DNA of 64,000 nt from an uncultured Fibrobacter sp. (GTDB taxonomy: Bacteria > Fibrobacterota > Fibrobacteria > Fibrobacterales > Fibrobacteraceae): NCBI GenBank assembly GCA_946413655.1, contig CAMKLO010000005.1:1-64000 (forward strand), given 5' to 3'. Shown in pieces: positions 42,737 to 51,890 of the stretch (within the stretch, counting starts at the first letter, position 1; each line of letters starts with the position of its first letter). The translations under genes were made by a program, and so were the position numbers. The notes beneath the pieces are model-generated. The model had not been told where the DNA came from and searched no databases. It was given only the letters and a program-made list of their open reading frames with translations.

Positions 42737-44092
42737 ATGGAACAGGCACCTCAAAAAAAATCAACGAAGAAATTTTTAAAATCATTTACTCGTGAAGTCA
42801 TTGTACCGGTAGTCCTTGCGTTAATCGTTATCCAGTACGTCATTCAGGCGTTCCAGATTCCGAGCGGCTCCATGGAAGATTCCCTCAAAACGGGAGACTT
42901 TTTGCTTGGCCTCAAGTTTACTTACGGTTCACCGATTCCCTTCTCGAACCAGAAGTTCCCGGGGTATGCAGAACCGACGCATGGCGATGTCGTTATTTTC
43001 CGCTATCCTGGCGAACCGGAATATCCCGATAACAATCCCAAGCGTTACACGCACTTGTTCAATGCTCTCATGCTGGGCAATTACTACTGGGATCATTCTC
43101 CCGAGAAAGGTCAGCCGCATTTGGTGCATTACGCCGACGGCCCGAAGGATTACATCAAGCGCTGTGTCGCTGTGAGTGGCGATACTGTTGCGGTGCACGG
43201 TGGCAAGCTTTTCTTGAACGGCAAGCGTCAGGATTCGCTCCCGGCATTCGGCAAATGGACGGCTAGCGTTCGCACGCTTTCGCCGAGAGACGAAGTTGCA
43301 GAATTTGTCGTGCCTTCCGTTGGCGATACGCTGTATGTCGATTCGCTGCCGATGATAAAACTCTGGTGGCTGCGTTCGCTTGTCGCACAGGAGAATCCGG
43401 ATTCTTCCGTGCATTTGGAACTCTCGCTCTTGCGCGATGGTCACGAGAACAACAATTACGTATTCAAGGACTTTAGATTCCCTGTGGAAAACGACCGCGG
43501 TCTTTTGCTGAACGCGATGCTTTCCCGGAACCAGACTGTTGTCCAGCAGCGTCTCACGCTTGGCGATACGTTGTCCGGTGCCATGCCGTTCAGCTATTTT
43601 AAGGAACTCGCGAAGATTGGCTTTTTGCCAATGCTCGACCCGCATGATCCGAATTTGAATAGCGGCTTTACCCGCCCCGTGAGCTACGTGTCTTTCGAAG
43701 GTTCCATTCTTCAGGATCTCGAAGGCAACGTGAAGCGCTTGAATATGGCTGTGCCCGCTGTTGCCGATTCAGCCGATTCCGTAGCGGCGGCTCCAGAAAC
43801 TTCGCATTTCGAAATACAGCGCAACCTCTATTTGGGCTCCGAGAAAATCGATCGTTATGTTGTAAAGTATCCGCAATATTTTATGATGGGCGACAACCGC
43901 GACAATTCTGCTGATAGCCGCTATTGGGGACTTGTCTCGCTCCGCAACATCCGTGCAAAAGCGTTTGTCATCTATTTCTCCTTTGAAAACGATGACCAAA
44001 AATTTGCTCTTGGAAATCCGTTTACTTGGTGGCGCATTCCGTTCCGTATCCGTTACACCCGCATTGGTAAAATCATTGACTTGATCAAGTGA
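42737..44092 (+). CDS. lepB: Signal peptidase I
   Basis: The inner-membrane serine peptidase that removes signal peptides from exported proteins. The ATG at 42737 has GGGAG 6 nt upstream; the track start (TTG 42725) is too early. One membrane helix (about 20-37) precedes 'IPSGSMEDSLKTGDF' (Ser45). The catalytic Lys lies in 'DYIKRCVAVSGD' (about 141), and box E 'FMMGDNRDNSADSRYWG' follows near 384. A long insert between the Lys and GDNR boxes gives 451 aa, as is common in FCB-group enzymes. It overlaps or abuts the next lipoprotein gene. Confidence 0.95.
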   Translation: MEQAPQKKSTKKFLKSFTREVIVPVVLALIVIQYVIQAFQIPSGSMEDSLKTGDFLLGLKFTYGSPIPFSNQKFPGYAEPTHGDVVIFRYPGEPEYPDNNPKRYTHLFNALMLGNYYWDHSPEKGQPHLVHYADGPKDYIKRCVAVSGDTVAVHGGKLFLNGKRQDSLPAFGKWTASVRTLSPRDEVAEFVVPSVGDTLYVDSLPMIKLWWLRSLVAQENPDSSVHLELSLLRDGHENNNYVFKDFRFPVENDRGLLLNAMLSRNQTVVQQRLTLGDTLSGAMPFSYFKELAKIGFLPMLDPHDPNLNSGFTRPVSYVSFEGSILQDLEGNVKRLNMAVPAVADSADSVAAAPETSHFEIQRNLYLGSEKIDRYVVKYPQYFMMGDNRDNSADSRYWGLVSLRNIRAKAFVIYFSFENDDQKFALGNPFTWWRIPFRIRYTRIGKIIDLIK

Positions 44093-44094
44093 GA

Positions 44095-45864
44095 ATGAAG
44101 TTCTCGAAGGTTGCATATTTTTTGGCGTCATGCCTGATGATGGCCGCTTGCGCAACGCAGGTGGCTCCGTCTGGCGGTCCCGAAGATAAGCTCCCGCCAC
44201 GCGTGGCTGCGGTTTCTCCTGCACCCAAGACGGCGAACCATCCGAATGAACTTTATGTAAAACTGGAATTTGATGAATGGATTAATGCTTCGATTCCGCG
44301 AGGGGCTATTTCTATTTCGCCTCCGATAGAAAAAAGATTGAAACACGAAGTCCACGGTAAAACGCTCGAAGTTTATTCGAAAGCGGAACTGGATACGGGT
44401 ACGACCTACACGGTCACCTTCGCAGGCGGCATCAAGGACTTGCATGGGAATGCTCTTGCAAAACCGTTCCAGGTGGTGTTTTCGACAGGCGCTACCATTG
44501 ATTCGCTTACGCTTAGTGGTCGCGTGATGGTTCCGGATTCGCTTGTCCGCAAGAAATCGTACCCGAGCGTCGGGCTTTATTTGATGGGCGCCGATCGCGA
44601 AACAAAACGGTTCTTGCAAAAGTATCGCGATACGGTGACACATGTGCTGGACTCGCTTCCGTTGCTGACCAAAGAAGAACCGCTCTACCTCACGGCGGCA
44701 GACAGCATAGGAAACTTCACCTTTACAGGCCTCAAGGCTGGGCGCTACCGCGTCGTCGCGTTCGTCGATATGAACGGGAACCACAAGATTGAACCTTCGT
44801 CGGAGTTGGCGGGCGTATGGGTTTCTGACTTACTGTTGAGCGAATCAACACAAGACACCATGTGGATTGCGTTAGCGGATCAGGACACGACGCTTCTGGA
44901 ACTGGATAACGTAACACAGCCTTTCAAGAATGTGCTCGAAGCGAATTTTACGCGCCACGTGTATTTTGATTCTGCCTTTGCGGACACTTCGAACTGCTAT
45001 CTTGCTTCGCCTGATGGCGATACGCTTTATCCGCAACTTGTGTATCTCGGGACAACAAGTGCGCCGCGCTTTTACTTTGACCCTAAACCGAAAGACGAGG
45101 TTTTGTACAAGTTTGTCTGTCGTAGCGCCAAGGATTCGCTCTCCCGCGCACTTGACTCCGCAAGGAACTTTGCCGAAATCGAATGGAAGGAAATGGAAGC
45201 CGATACGCTTGATCCGAAAATCCAGACGGTTCAGGTTACAGGCAAGGCGAAAAATGCATTCCCGGATGATTCCTTGATCGTGATTTTCAACAGGCCAGTG
45301 CTCGATTCCCTGACGGACATGTTCTTTATCGTCGAAGGCAAGGACACCGTCCAAGTCCCGGTTGCGAAAATGGACCCGATTCGTTTTGTTGTAAAGCGCG
45401 ATACCCCTTGGCCTACAGATACCAAGTTCAACCTGTTGCGTGGTTACCGCGATACGACTTTGGCGAAAGCGGACAGCAATGGCGTCCGCGATACCGTGAT
45501 AGAGATAAAGTATGAAAATAAGCTTATGTTCGAGACTATATCCAAGTTGAAGCTTGCTTCGCTTGTGGGGAAAATCCCCGGTGCCAAGACGGGATCCTTT
45601 GTTCGACTTAAGTCTGTAGAGACCGGCAAGTACGAATACGCGAAGTGTTCCGCTTATGGGGCCTTTTCTTTCAGTGACCTTGTTGAGGGAGGCTACATTA
45701 TTGACTATTATTACACAGAAGAAGGGGCGGATTCGCCAAGTGGTGGATCTTTGCACCCATTCAAATACGGTTCTGCATGGCGAGCTCCGCTTGATACTTT
45801 AAAGATAAAGAGCGGGGCGAACGATCTAGAACAATTGATGCCGCAATTGCCGGCATTACCTTAA
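44095..45864 (+). CDS. Ig-like (Big_5) lipoprotein
   Basis: A lipoprotein signal (lipobox MAACATQ) is followed by 'APSGGPEDKLPPRVAAVSPA', typical of a conserved FCB-group lipoprotein family, and a Big_5-type Ig domain ('LEFDEWIN..ISPPI', 'TYTVTFAGGIKDLHGNALA..VVFSTG'). Later 'NFTFTGLKAGRYRVVAFVDMNGNHK' is a carboxypeptidase-regulatory-like unit, and a final prealbumin-like stretch lies near 500-560. Role unknown; it is probably periplasmic or at the outer membrane. A GTG at 44089 overlapping the lepB stop is an alternative start. Confidence 0.85.
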   Translation: MKFSKVAYFLASCLMMAACATQVAPSGGPEDKLPPRVAAVSPAPKTANHPNELYVKLEFDEWINASIPRGAISISPPIEKRLKHEVHGKTLEVYSKAELDTGTTYTVTFAGGIKDLHGNALAKPFQVVFSTGATIDSLTLSGRVMVPDSLVRKKSYPSVGLYLMGADRETKRFLQKYRDTVTHVLDSLPLLTKEEPLYLTAADSIGNFTFTGLKAGRYRVVAFVDMNGNHKIEPSSELAGVWVSDLLLSESTQDTMWIALADQDTTLLELDNVTQPFKNVLEANFTRHVYFDSAFADTSNCYLASPDGDTLYPQLVYLGTTSAPRFYFDPKPKDEVLYKFVCRSAKDSLSRALDSARNFAEIEWKEMEADTLDPKIQTVQVTGKAKNAFPDDSLIVIFNRPVLDSLTDMFFIVEGKDTVQVPVAKMDPIRFVVKRDTPWPTDTKFNLLRGYRDTTLAKADSNGVRDTVIEIKYENKLMFETISKLKLASLVGKIPGAKTGSFVRLKSVETGKYEYAKCSAYGAFSFSDLVEGGYIIDYYYTEEGADSPSGGSLHPFKYGSAWRAPLDTLKIKSGANDLEQLMPQLPALP

Positions 45865-45877
45865 AGGATGGAAAAAC

Positions 45878-48589
45878 ATGGAAAGAGTTCCTGCATTTGT
45901 AGCGCTTGACTTGGAAACGACGGGTCTGGATTTCGAAAAAGATGAAATCATAGAAGTTGCGCTTGTTCGTTTTGAGAACGGTGAGCCGAAAGAAAATATT
46001 GATTTCTTGGTCAAGCCCTCTGCTGCGGAGCTCCGCCCCTTTATTGAAACGCTTACTGGCATCAGCGAAAAGGATTTAGCTGACGCCCCGGATTTTGCGA
46101 CGGTAGCCGGACAGATTTGCTCGTTTATCGGCGAACTCCCGATTGTCGCACACAATGCTGTTTTCGATTCCAAGTTCCTCAAGCAGACTTTTGCCAAGGT
46201 CGGGATTTCTTACGACTCCCATGTGTTCTGGGATTCGCTCACGCTTTCGCGCATTGCGTTTCAGGATGTTCCGAACCACCGTCTCGATACATTAGTGCAA
46301 GAACTGAACATTGAACGTAGCCGTGCCCACCGTGCCTTGCCCGATGCCGATGCTTGCGGACGTTTGTTTGTAAAGGCTCTCGAAAAGATTTCTTCGATGG
46401 ATCCTTGGATTTACGAAGCCCTTTCTAAAGTGGCCAAAGGCTCTGGTTACGAGACCCTTTTTAGTTCGAATGCCGAAACGCTTGCTGCTCCAAAGTACAA
46501 ACTGCCTGCTGCTCCCGCTCAGGAGGCCTTGCCCAAGTCCAAGGCTCCGCGTGTAAGCGAGTTCTTCAAGGAAGGCGGATTCATCTCATTTTTCATTGAA
46601 GGATACAAGCCCCGCCACAACCAGCAGGATTTTGCCTCGGTCATGGAACGCAACATGTACAAAGGCGGTCTCTGCGTACTCGAAGCTCCGACCGGTTCTG
46701 GCAAGACTTTGTCTTACCTCGTTACGGCGGCGAACAAGGCAATTACGGGCGAACGCGTGATTATCAGTACAGCAACGCGCACCCTGCAGGAACAGCTCTG
46801 GACAGAAGCAATCCCGCAGATTGCAAAGATTTACAATGGCGAACTCCGCCCGGCGATTTTGAAAGGCCGCGACAATTATCTTTGTCTCCGCAAGTTCGAA
46901 GAACTGCTGATGCACCCGCAGACGCTTCTCTCCACCGAAGAACGCGATTCCTTCATGGCGCTCATCCCGTGGGTTCTGACAACTGAAACAGGCGACATCA
47001 ACGAATGCAATTCGTTTAGCCCGAGCCGTAATCGTGTACTTTGGTCTAAACTCTCGTGCAGTGCCTCGTGCTGCAACGGCGAAAATCACACGCATCACGA
47101 AAACTGCCCGGCGCTTATCGCGAAACGCAAGGCGATGAATGCGAACATGGTGCTTGTGAACCATTCACTTTTCCTTGCGGACCTGCAACTCGATTTTGCG
47201 TTGCTCCCGGCATACGAACACATCGTCTTTGACGAAGCGCACCGCCTGCCCGAAATCAGCAACCAGGTGTTTGGCCGCTCCATCTCGTTCTTTGGATTCA
47301 GGAACATCGCAAAGACACTCGAACCTTCCAAGGCCGGTGGCGATGGCCTCCTTGTAGAAATTGCAAGCCGCATCCCGGCGGAACAGCCGGAACTTCATGA
47401 ACTTTGTGACAAACTCTCCGAAGCTTTGGGCGAAGCCGAAAAGGCCCTGCACCGCTTCTTCATGAAAATCGGCAAGAAACTTGCCAAGCAGAAAAACAGC
47501 CGCAGCGGCTTTACATATACAAACAGCATCCTCGCAGAATTCGAAGCTGACCCGGCCGCCTTCCTCGAACAGTACGCGACTGCCCGCGATTTGGCAGAAA
47601 AACTTGTTGCAGGAACTAAAGACTCTCTCAAAGGCATCGTGAGCGATCTCGAAGGCCGTATGACCGAAATCAGCCACTTTGTTTCTGACTTTGAATTTGT
47701 AACAAAGGCGGGCCGTGCCGATTGGGTATTCTACATGGAAGAACCCTTCAATCCGCATACCATCAAGCTGCATGCGCTCCCGCTCCATTCCGGCAACATC
47801 TGGAGAGAAAAATTCTATCCGTGGATCAAGTCCGCGACATTCACCTCGGCGACGCTTTCTGTGCAGGCCGACCTCACGTACTATTTGCAGAAAATGGGCA
47901 TGGACAATCTGCGTTTGAGTAAACAGCCGTTCGTGCGCGTTTATACGGAACCCTCCGATGTGAACGAGCGCCGTTCCGTGATGGTCGCAAAATTCTTGCC
48001 GAAGCCCTCCGCTCCGGAATTTGGCGACGCCTTGAACGACACGCTCTTGAAGGTGCTCCCGTCGATTGAAGAAAATACGATGGTGCTCTTTACAAGCGTT
48101 GCGACAATGATGAAAGCACAGGCCGCACTTGCTCCCGCATTCGCCGAACGTAAGAAACTTTTGCTTTGCCAGCACGTCGATGGTTCGCTCGATGGCCTCG
48201 TTGCGATGTTCCGCAAGGAACGCGGCGCTTGCCTCCTTGGCTGCCAGAGCCTCTGGGAAGGCGTCGATTTCCCGGGCGATGCGCTCAAGCTGCTCGTCAT
48301 CACGAAGCTCCCGTTCCCGAACCCGACAGACCCGCTTGTCGCAGGTCTCACGAACGAGATGAAAGCCACCAACAAGAACTTCTTCAAGGATTTCTTTGTT
48401 CCTGAAGCCTACATGGAACTCCGTCAGGGAATGGGTCGCCTGCTGCGCTCCGATTCCGATTCAGGCAAGGTTCTCATCTTGGACAACCGCGTTATCCTCG
48501 AACGTTACGGCAAGACCTTCGCCCGCATCTGGAATTTCAAGAACCGCATCGCGAATTCCATCGCCGACATCGAGCGCTTCGTGAAGTAA
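45878..48589 (+). CDS. DnaQ-like exonuclease fused to DinG-type helicase
   Basis: A 903-aa DNA-repair protein. An N-terminal DEDDh 3'-5' exonuclease (about 1-175) has 'VALDLETTGLD', 'VAHNAVFDSKFL' and 'HRALPDADACGRLF'. The helicase part has Walker A 'APTGSGKTLSYL' near 270, 'STATRTLQEQLW', DEAH box 'IVFDEAHRLPE' near 450, and C-terminal 'CLLGCQSLWEGVDFPGDAL' and 'QGMGRLLRS'. Cysteines 'LSCSASCCNG..ENCPA' near 393-411 fit the iron-sulfur cluster of XPD/DinG enzymes. The exonuclease-DinG fusion is known from Firmicutes and others. It lies 13 nt after the Big_5 lipoprotein gene. Confidence 0.93.
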   Translation: MERVPAFVALDLETTGLDFEKDEIIEVALVRFENGEPKENIDFLVKPSAAELRPFIETLTGISEKDLADAPDFATVAGQICSFIGELPIVAHNAVFDSKFLKQTFAKVGISYDSHVFWDSLTLSRIAFQDVPNHRLDTLVQELNIERSRAHRALPDADACGRLFVKALEKISSMDPWIYEALSKVAKGSGYETLFSSNAETLAAPKYKLPAAPAQEALPKSKAPRVSEFFKEGGFISFFIEGYKPRHNQQDFASVMERNMYKGGLCVLEAPTGSGKTLSYLVTAANKAITGERVIISTATRTLQEQLWTEAIPQIAKIYNGELRPAILKGRDNYLCLRKFEELLMHPQTLLSTEERDSFMALIPWVLTTETGDINECNSFSPSRNRVLWSKLSCSASCCNGENHTHHENCPALIAKRKAMNANMVLVNHSLFLADLQLDFALLPAYEHIVFDEAHRLPEISNQVFGRSISFFGFRNIAKTLEPSKAGGDGLLVEIASRIPAEQPELHELCDKLSEALGEAEKALHRFFMKIGKKLAKQKNSRSGFTYTNSILAEFEADPAAFLEQYATARDLAEKLVAGTKDSLKGIVSDLEGRMTEISHFVSDFEFVTKAGRADWVFYMEEPFNPHTIKLHALPLHSGNIWREKFYPWIKSATFTSATLSVQADLTYYLQKMGMDNLRLSKQPFVRVYTEPSDVNERRSVMVAKFLPKPSAPEFGDALNDTLLKVLPSIEENTMVLFTSVATMMKAQAALAPAFAERKKLLLCQHVDGSLDGLVAMFRKERGACLLGCQSLWEGVDFPGDALKLLVITKLPFPNPTDPLVAGLTNEMKATNKNFFKDFFVPEAYMELRQGMGRLLRSDSDSGKVLILDNRVILERYGKTFARIWNFKNRIANSIADIERFVK

Positions 48590-48610
48590 CCCCGCTCCTT
48601 TTTGTGGTTT

Positions 48611-48639
48611 GTCATGCCCGCCGCTGAGCGGGCATCTCC
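48611..48639. repeat. REP-like palindrome, possible terminator
   Basis: GTCATGCCCGCCGCTGAGCGGGCATCTCC has the perfect stem ATGCCCGC/GCGGGCAT and is followed by TTTTTA. It lies 22 nt after the helicase stop, so it may also end that transcript. Confidence 0.8.
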
Positions 48640-48760
48640 TTTTTATACCGGAACAAACGAATTTTTTGTATATTCCGTAATAGCGGTTTATAAAGTTAGA
48701 GAATTTCCCCGTTGCCGATTATTTGATGCTTCACAAATTTTATTCGCTGTTGGAATTTTT

Positions 48761-49309
48761 ATGATGCGCCCTTTGATGCTCTATATTAGTTTGTTGTCTT
48801 TACTCTTGTTGGGGTGTGGCTTGAGTGAAAACCGCGATAAGCCTAAAGTTGAATCTTTATATGATGCCCGTGGAGAATGTTATCGCTATGAGATGTGTCT
48901 GTACAAGGATGTTGAATATCATTGCATTATGGATACAACTGTAGTAGATGAGATTGTTCAATTTATTGAAAAGGTAGAACATAATATAAAGGATTGCCAA
49001 AATTGTTTTATGGATACAACATTGGTAAATGAAATGCTTCAGTATGCGGAAAGATATGGATATAATACAGAATCTGATGCGAGTGCTATATATAAAATCC
49101 ATTCTATTGAAGGAACTTATGATCCACAAAAAACAAAGCATGTCAACCATTCTTGTTGTTATGCAATGAATAAAAGGAATGGCTGTGATACATTAAAGGT
49201 AATAACTGTTATCAAAGACAGAATGTTCGTGCCTCATGGAAGCGAATATGAAATTACAAAGGATTCTTCGGGATGGAAAATAATCAAGATGAACCTTTGG
49301 GTACATTGA
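48761..49309 (+). CDS. Small lipoprotein with internal repeat
   Basis: The start at 48761 (MMRPLMLYIS..) follows GGAA and begins a lipoprotein signal (lipobox LLLGCGLS). The track start lies in a REP element and is unlikely. The 182-aa protein holds a duplicated unit, 'MDTTVVDEIVQFIEKV' and 'MDTTLVNEMLQYAERY', about 23 residues apart, and eight or so cysteines. I do not recognise it. It is the first of five AT-rich lipoprotein genes in a row. Confidence 0.7.
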   Translation: MMRPLMLYISLLSLLLLGCGLSENRDKPKVESLYDARGECYRYEMCLYKDVEYHCIMDTTVVDEIVQFIEKVEHNIKDCQNCFMDTTLVNEMLQYAERYGYNTESDASAIYKIHSIEGTYDPQKTKHVNHSCCYAMNKRNGCDTLKVITVIKDRMFVPHGSEYEITKDSSGWKIIKMNLWVH

Positions 49310-49387
49310 TTTCGTCGGTTCGAAGCTCTTGTTCGCGACGTGCTGACCCTACCCAGCCTATCAATGCTAGGCGTACATTTTAAAATT

Positions 49388-50524
49388 ATGGATGGAATTA
49401 TGGTATTTTGCACTAGAATGTTCTTTTGGCTTGGATGTTTGCTTTTTGTTCTATCGTCATGCGTCTCCCACGAATGGGTACGAAAGACTTGGACTGAGAA
49501 ACTCTTTGACGATGTAAAAGCAGCGAATGAGAGCGAGTACCTTTTTAGAAACGAAAAGCAAAAGCTAATAACTTATGCATTCTGTGAAGAAAAAGATGAC
49601 GACATAATTTTTCGTCATCCGTGTGATTTGGATTCTGCTTATATATCGCGAATCAAAGAAAAAGTGTATTCCTATGATTCGACGACGGGTTTGAAGATAT
49701 CGGTACAGTCGCTATATTATGCATCGCATGTTGAAGACTACAAATATTTGTATTACAACAAGGGTCTTGCTAGCCTTCCCGATATAACTCCACTCATCTT
49801 TAGGATTACACCAAGGAATAGTGGCGTTAGAGTCAGAAATGATGGCTCGATGGAGTCTTACTGCGCATCGGCTGACAGTGTGAAATGCAGCTATCTTTTT
49901 GCCGAAATCCAGGTGTCTAAAAAACTGACTGACAGCATTCATTTAATGCAACTATATGATGTTTTTCTAGATACAACATTTGAATCAGCTTTCTCGAGAA
50001 AAATGTTGATTGACTACATTGCCGATGCCCGTGGATGGGGAAAATTAGATTCAGGTTATATACCGTATGAATTGTGTTGGCAAGAAGGCGGACTTTCAAT
50101 TCCGTGTCATTTGGAACCAGAAACGAAAGCTCTTATTGACAAATGTGTATCCTCGATTAAAGGAGAAAAATTGCTGATGATAAGTTTTGGGCCATATTGG
50201 ATGTATGACATAATTTCAGATGCTATGATCTCAAAGCATGTATGCCGTTCAGATGATGGAGTCAAATGTAAAGAGGGCTTTTTTTGGATAGAGAATGAGA
50301 AACATTATATAGAATCGTATAGAATTGATTTGCAGAAAGGTTCAATAGAAGAGGAACGTTATCCCCCTCTTGATAAGTTTGTAGATAGTTGGACCTATTA
50401 TGATGAAAATGATAAATATGTGAGAGTCTATGACGAAACAGGTCAAAACGAACGTTACCTGGAATATTACCGTGTTGAAAACGCTCCATTGCCTATTCAT
50501 TCTAAATATTATTCTCCGTACTAA
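49388..50524 (+). CDS. Cys-containing lipoprotein, paralogue A
   Basis: Family not recognised. Several in-frame ATGs exist; 49388 (MDGIMVFC..) or 49400 gives a good signal with lipobox VLSSCVS, whereas the track start at 49340 does not. The body shares blocks with the gene at 51891: 'DIIFRHPCDLDSAYI', 'SLYYA', 'MESYCASADSVKCSYLFAEI', 'LCWQEGG...PCHL', 'HVCRSDDGVKC' and 'YYDENDKYVRVYDETGQ'. Cysteines come at matched positions, suggesting conserved disulfides in an exported protein. Confidence 0.75.
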   Translation: MDGIMVFCTRMFFWLGCLLFVLSSCVSHEWVRKTWTEKLFDDVKAANESEYLFRNEKQKLITYAFCEEKDDDIIFRHPCDLDSAYISRIKEKVYSYDSTTGLKISVQSLYYASHVEDYKYLYYNKGLASLPDITPLIFRITPRNSGVRVRNDGSMESYCASADSVKCSYLFAEIQVSKKLTDSIHLMQLYDVFLDTTFESAFSRKMLIDYIADARGWGKLDSGYIPYELCWQEGGLSIPCHLEPETKALIDKCVSSIKGEKLLMISFGPYWMYDIISDAMISKHVCRSDDGVKCKEGFFWIENEKHYIESYRIDLQKGSIEEERYPPLDKFVDSWTYYDENDKYVRVYDETGQNERYLEYYRVENAPLPIHSKYYSPY

Positions 50525-50604
50525 AGAATATATTTGTTATTAAACTCGCTGTTAAAAAACAACAAATCCAGAATGTTAAAATATTATGAAAATTTGGGGT
50601 ACTA

Positions 50605-51132
50605 ATGAAGATATTTACTTTCTTTATATTTGCAGTTTTCTTCACCGGATGCGCAATACATTCTTCTAGCGAATGCAGGACTGATTCATGTAAATCCCAT
50701 AAAGAGACGGAACAATTTTGTAGGCAAATGCTGGCAGAAGGTGTATTTTGCTTGGAGTACAATTTCTTTGATTATTGCGAGATAAAGGGTGGTAACAACC
50801 AGAAAATCGGCACTCCATGTTTAGATTCATTAATTTATAAGGAAATTCTTGAAACCTTTGACGGAAAATGGGTTGGCGGGGGAACGGTTGGGACAGCCCG
50901 GCCATCTTCAGAGCCCACGGAAGTGGGACCTTATTGGGTAAACGATATTAGCTATAGCTATAGTTCTTTTACTAGAGATATTGTACAAGATGATGAAATT
51001 TACCATCATTATTGCAGATCAAAAAACAACCAAAACTGCGATATGATATTTGAGATCCATACCGACGGTGGCCCGATGTACCAATACAATTATGAAACAA
51101 AAGAAATAAAGGCGGCGGGTTGGCCGATGTAG
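50605..51132 (+). CDS. Short lipoprotein related to C-terminal half of paralogues A/B
   Basis: GGGG lies 7 nt before the ATG, and the lipobox is FFTGCAIH. The 175-aa protein appears to match only the C-terminal part of the neighbours: 'TPCLDSLIYKEILETFDGK..VGPYWVNDISY' against 'IPCHLEPETKALIDKC..FGPYWMYDIIS', then 'HHYCRSKNNQNC' against 'KHVCRSDDGVKC'. It therefore looks like a domain-sized relative that has its own signal peptide. Function unknown. Confidence 0.7.
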   Translation: MKIFTFFIFAVFFTGCAIHSSSECRTDSCKSHKETEQFCRQMLAEGVFCLEYNFFDYCEIKGGNNQKIGTPCLDSLIYKEILETFDGKWVGGGTVGTARPSSEPTEVGPYWVNDISYSYSSFTRDIVQDDEIYHHYCRSKNNQNCDMIFEIHTDGGPMYQYNYETKEIKAAGWPM

Positions 51133-51141
51133 TTTCCCAAA

Positions 51142-51861
51142 ATGCATATGGATATTAGAATTATGCAGAAATATTTCTTTATAATATATCTTCTTTTAAT
51201 CCTTTGCGGTTGTTCTAATCGCGAAAAGGCGGTACCTGCTCCAAACTATGGCTATCGGTATTTTGTAAATAAGGTTGTTTTTATTGATGAATCTACTGCT
51301 GGAATAATTAGTATTCCGGAAGCTTGTGAATATCAGTTTTCTAGACAATGGGAGTTGATGTCTTTAAATATACCTCAGACAGAATGGCATAATTACATGA
51401 AAATGAATAAAAGGTGTTCTTCTTTGTTTAACGGTCAACCAGACTCTACCACCTATTCATTGCGGAATTCGTCCGATAAAGAATTATGCGATTTTGAGGG
51501 GGTATGTATTGTCAAGCCGGAAATCTACTTGAAAGAGAACAATGTGTTTCAAGTCTCCTTCTGCGATTCTAAATACTATACTCAAATGCGCTACGACAGT
51601 TTGAATGTGCTGAAGGATTTTGTAGGTGAAAATGCAGTATGGGAACCTTTTAGCAGTTCTCCTTACGATATGATTGTTTCCGACTCCCTTATCGTTCTGA
51701 AAAGTCGGCGCGAATATTCGTATAAAATTCTTTTCTATGTAGAGAAAAAAGAATGGTGTAAGGATTGTCCGCTAGAGAAGGATGTTTCAATGTATGTGCC
51801 GCTTCCTTTTGGTTATGTAAATAGTTCCGAATGCCACAAAAGAAAACCTTTTTCGTTCTAG
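51142..51861 (+). CDS. Small lipoprotein, unrelated sequence
   Basis: A 239-aa lipoprotein (lipobox LILCGCSN). ATG codons at 51142, 51148 and 51163 are all possible starts; 51163 (MQKYFFII..) gives the neatest signal. It contains several cysteines ('ELCDFEGVC', 'EWCKDCPLE') but no clear match to paralogues A/B. Its 3' end overlaps the region upstream of the next gene. Not recognised. Confidence 0.65.
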   Translation: MHMDIRIMQKYFFIIYLLLILCGCSNREKAVPAPNYGYRYFVNKVVFIDESTAGIISIPEACEYQFSRQWELMSLNIPQTEWHNYMKMNKRCSSLFNGQPDSTTYSLRNSSDKELCDFEGVCIVKPEIYLKENNVFQVSFCDSKYYTQMRYDSLNVLKDFVGENAVWEPFSSSPYDMIVSDSLIVLKSRREYSYKILFYVEKKEWCKDCPLEKDVSMYVPLPFGYVNSSECHKRKPFSF

Positions 51862-51890
51862 TTATAATCGGTTTTTTTGTTATGCAAATA

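Noticed and set aside
48602-48760. Upstream extension of the lipoprotein ORF (track start 48602)
   Set aside because: The extension is encoded by a REP palindrome and precedes a clear signal peptide start at 48761.
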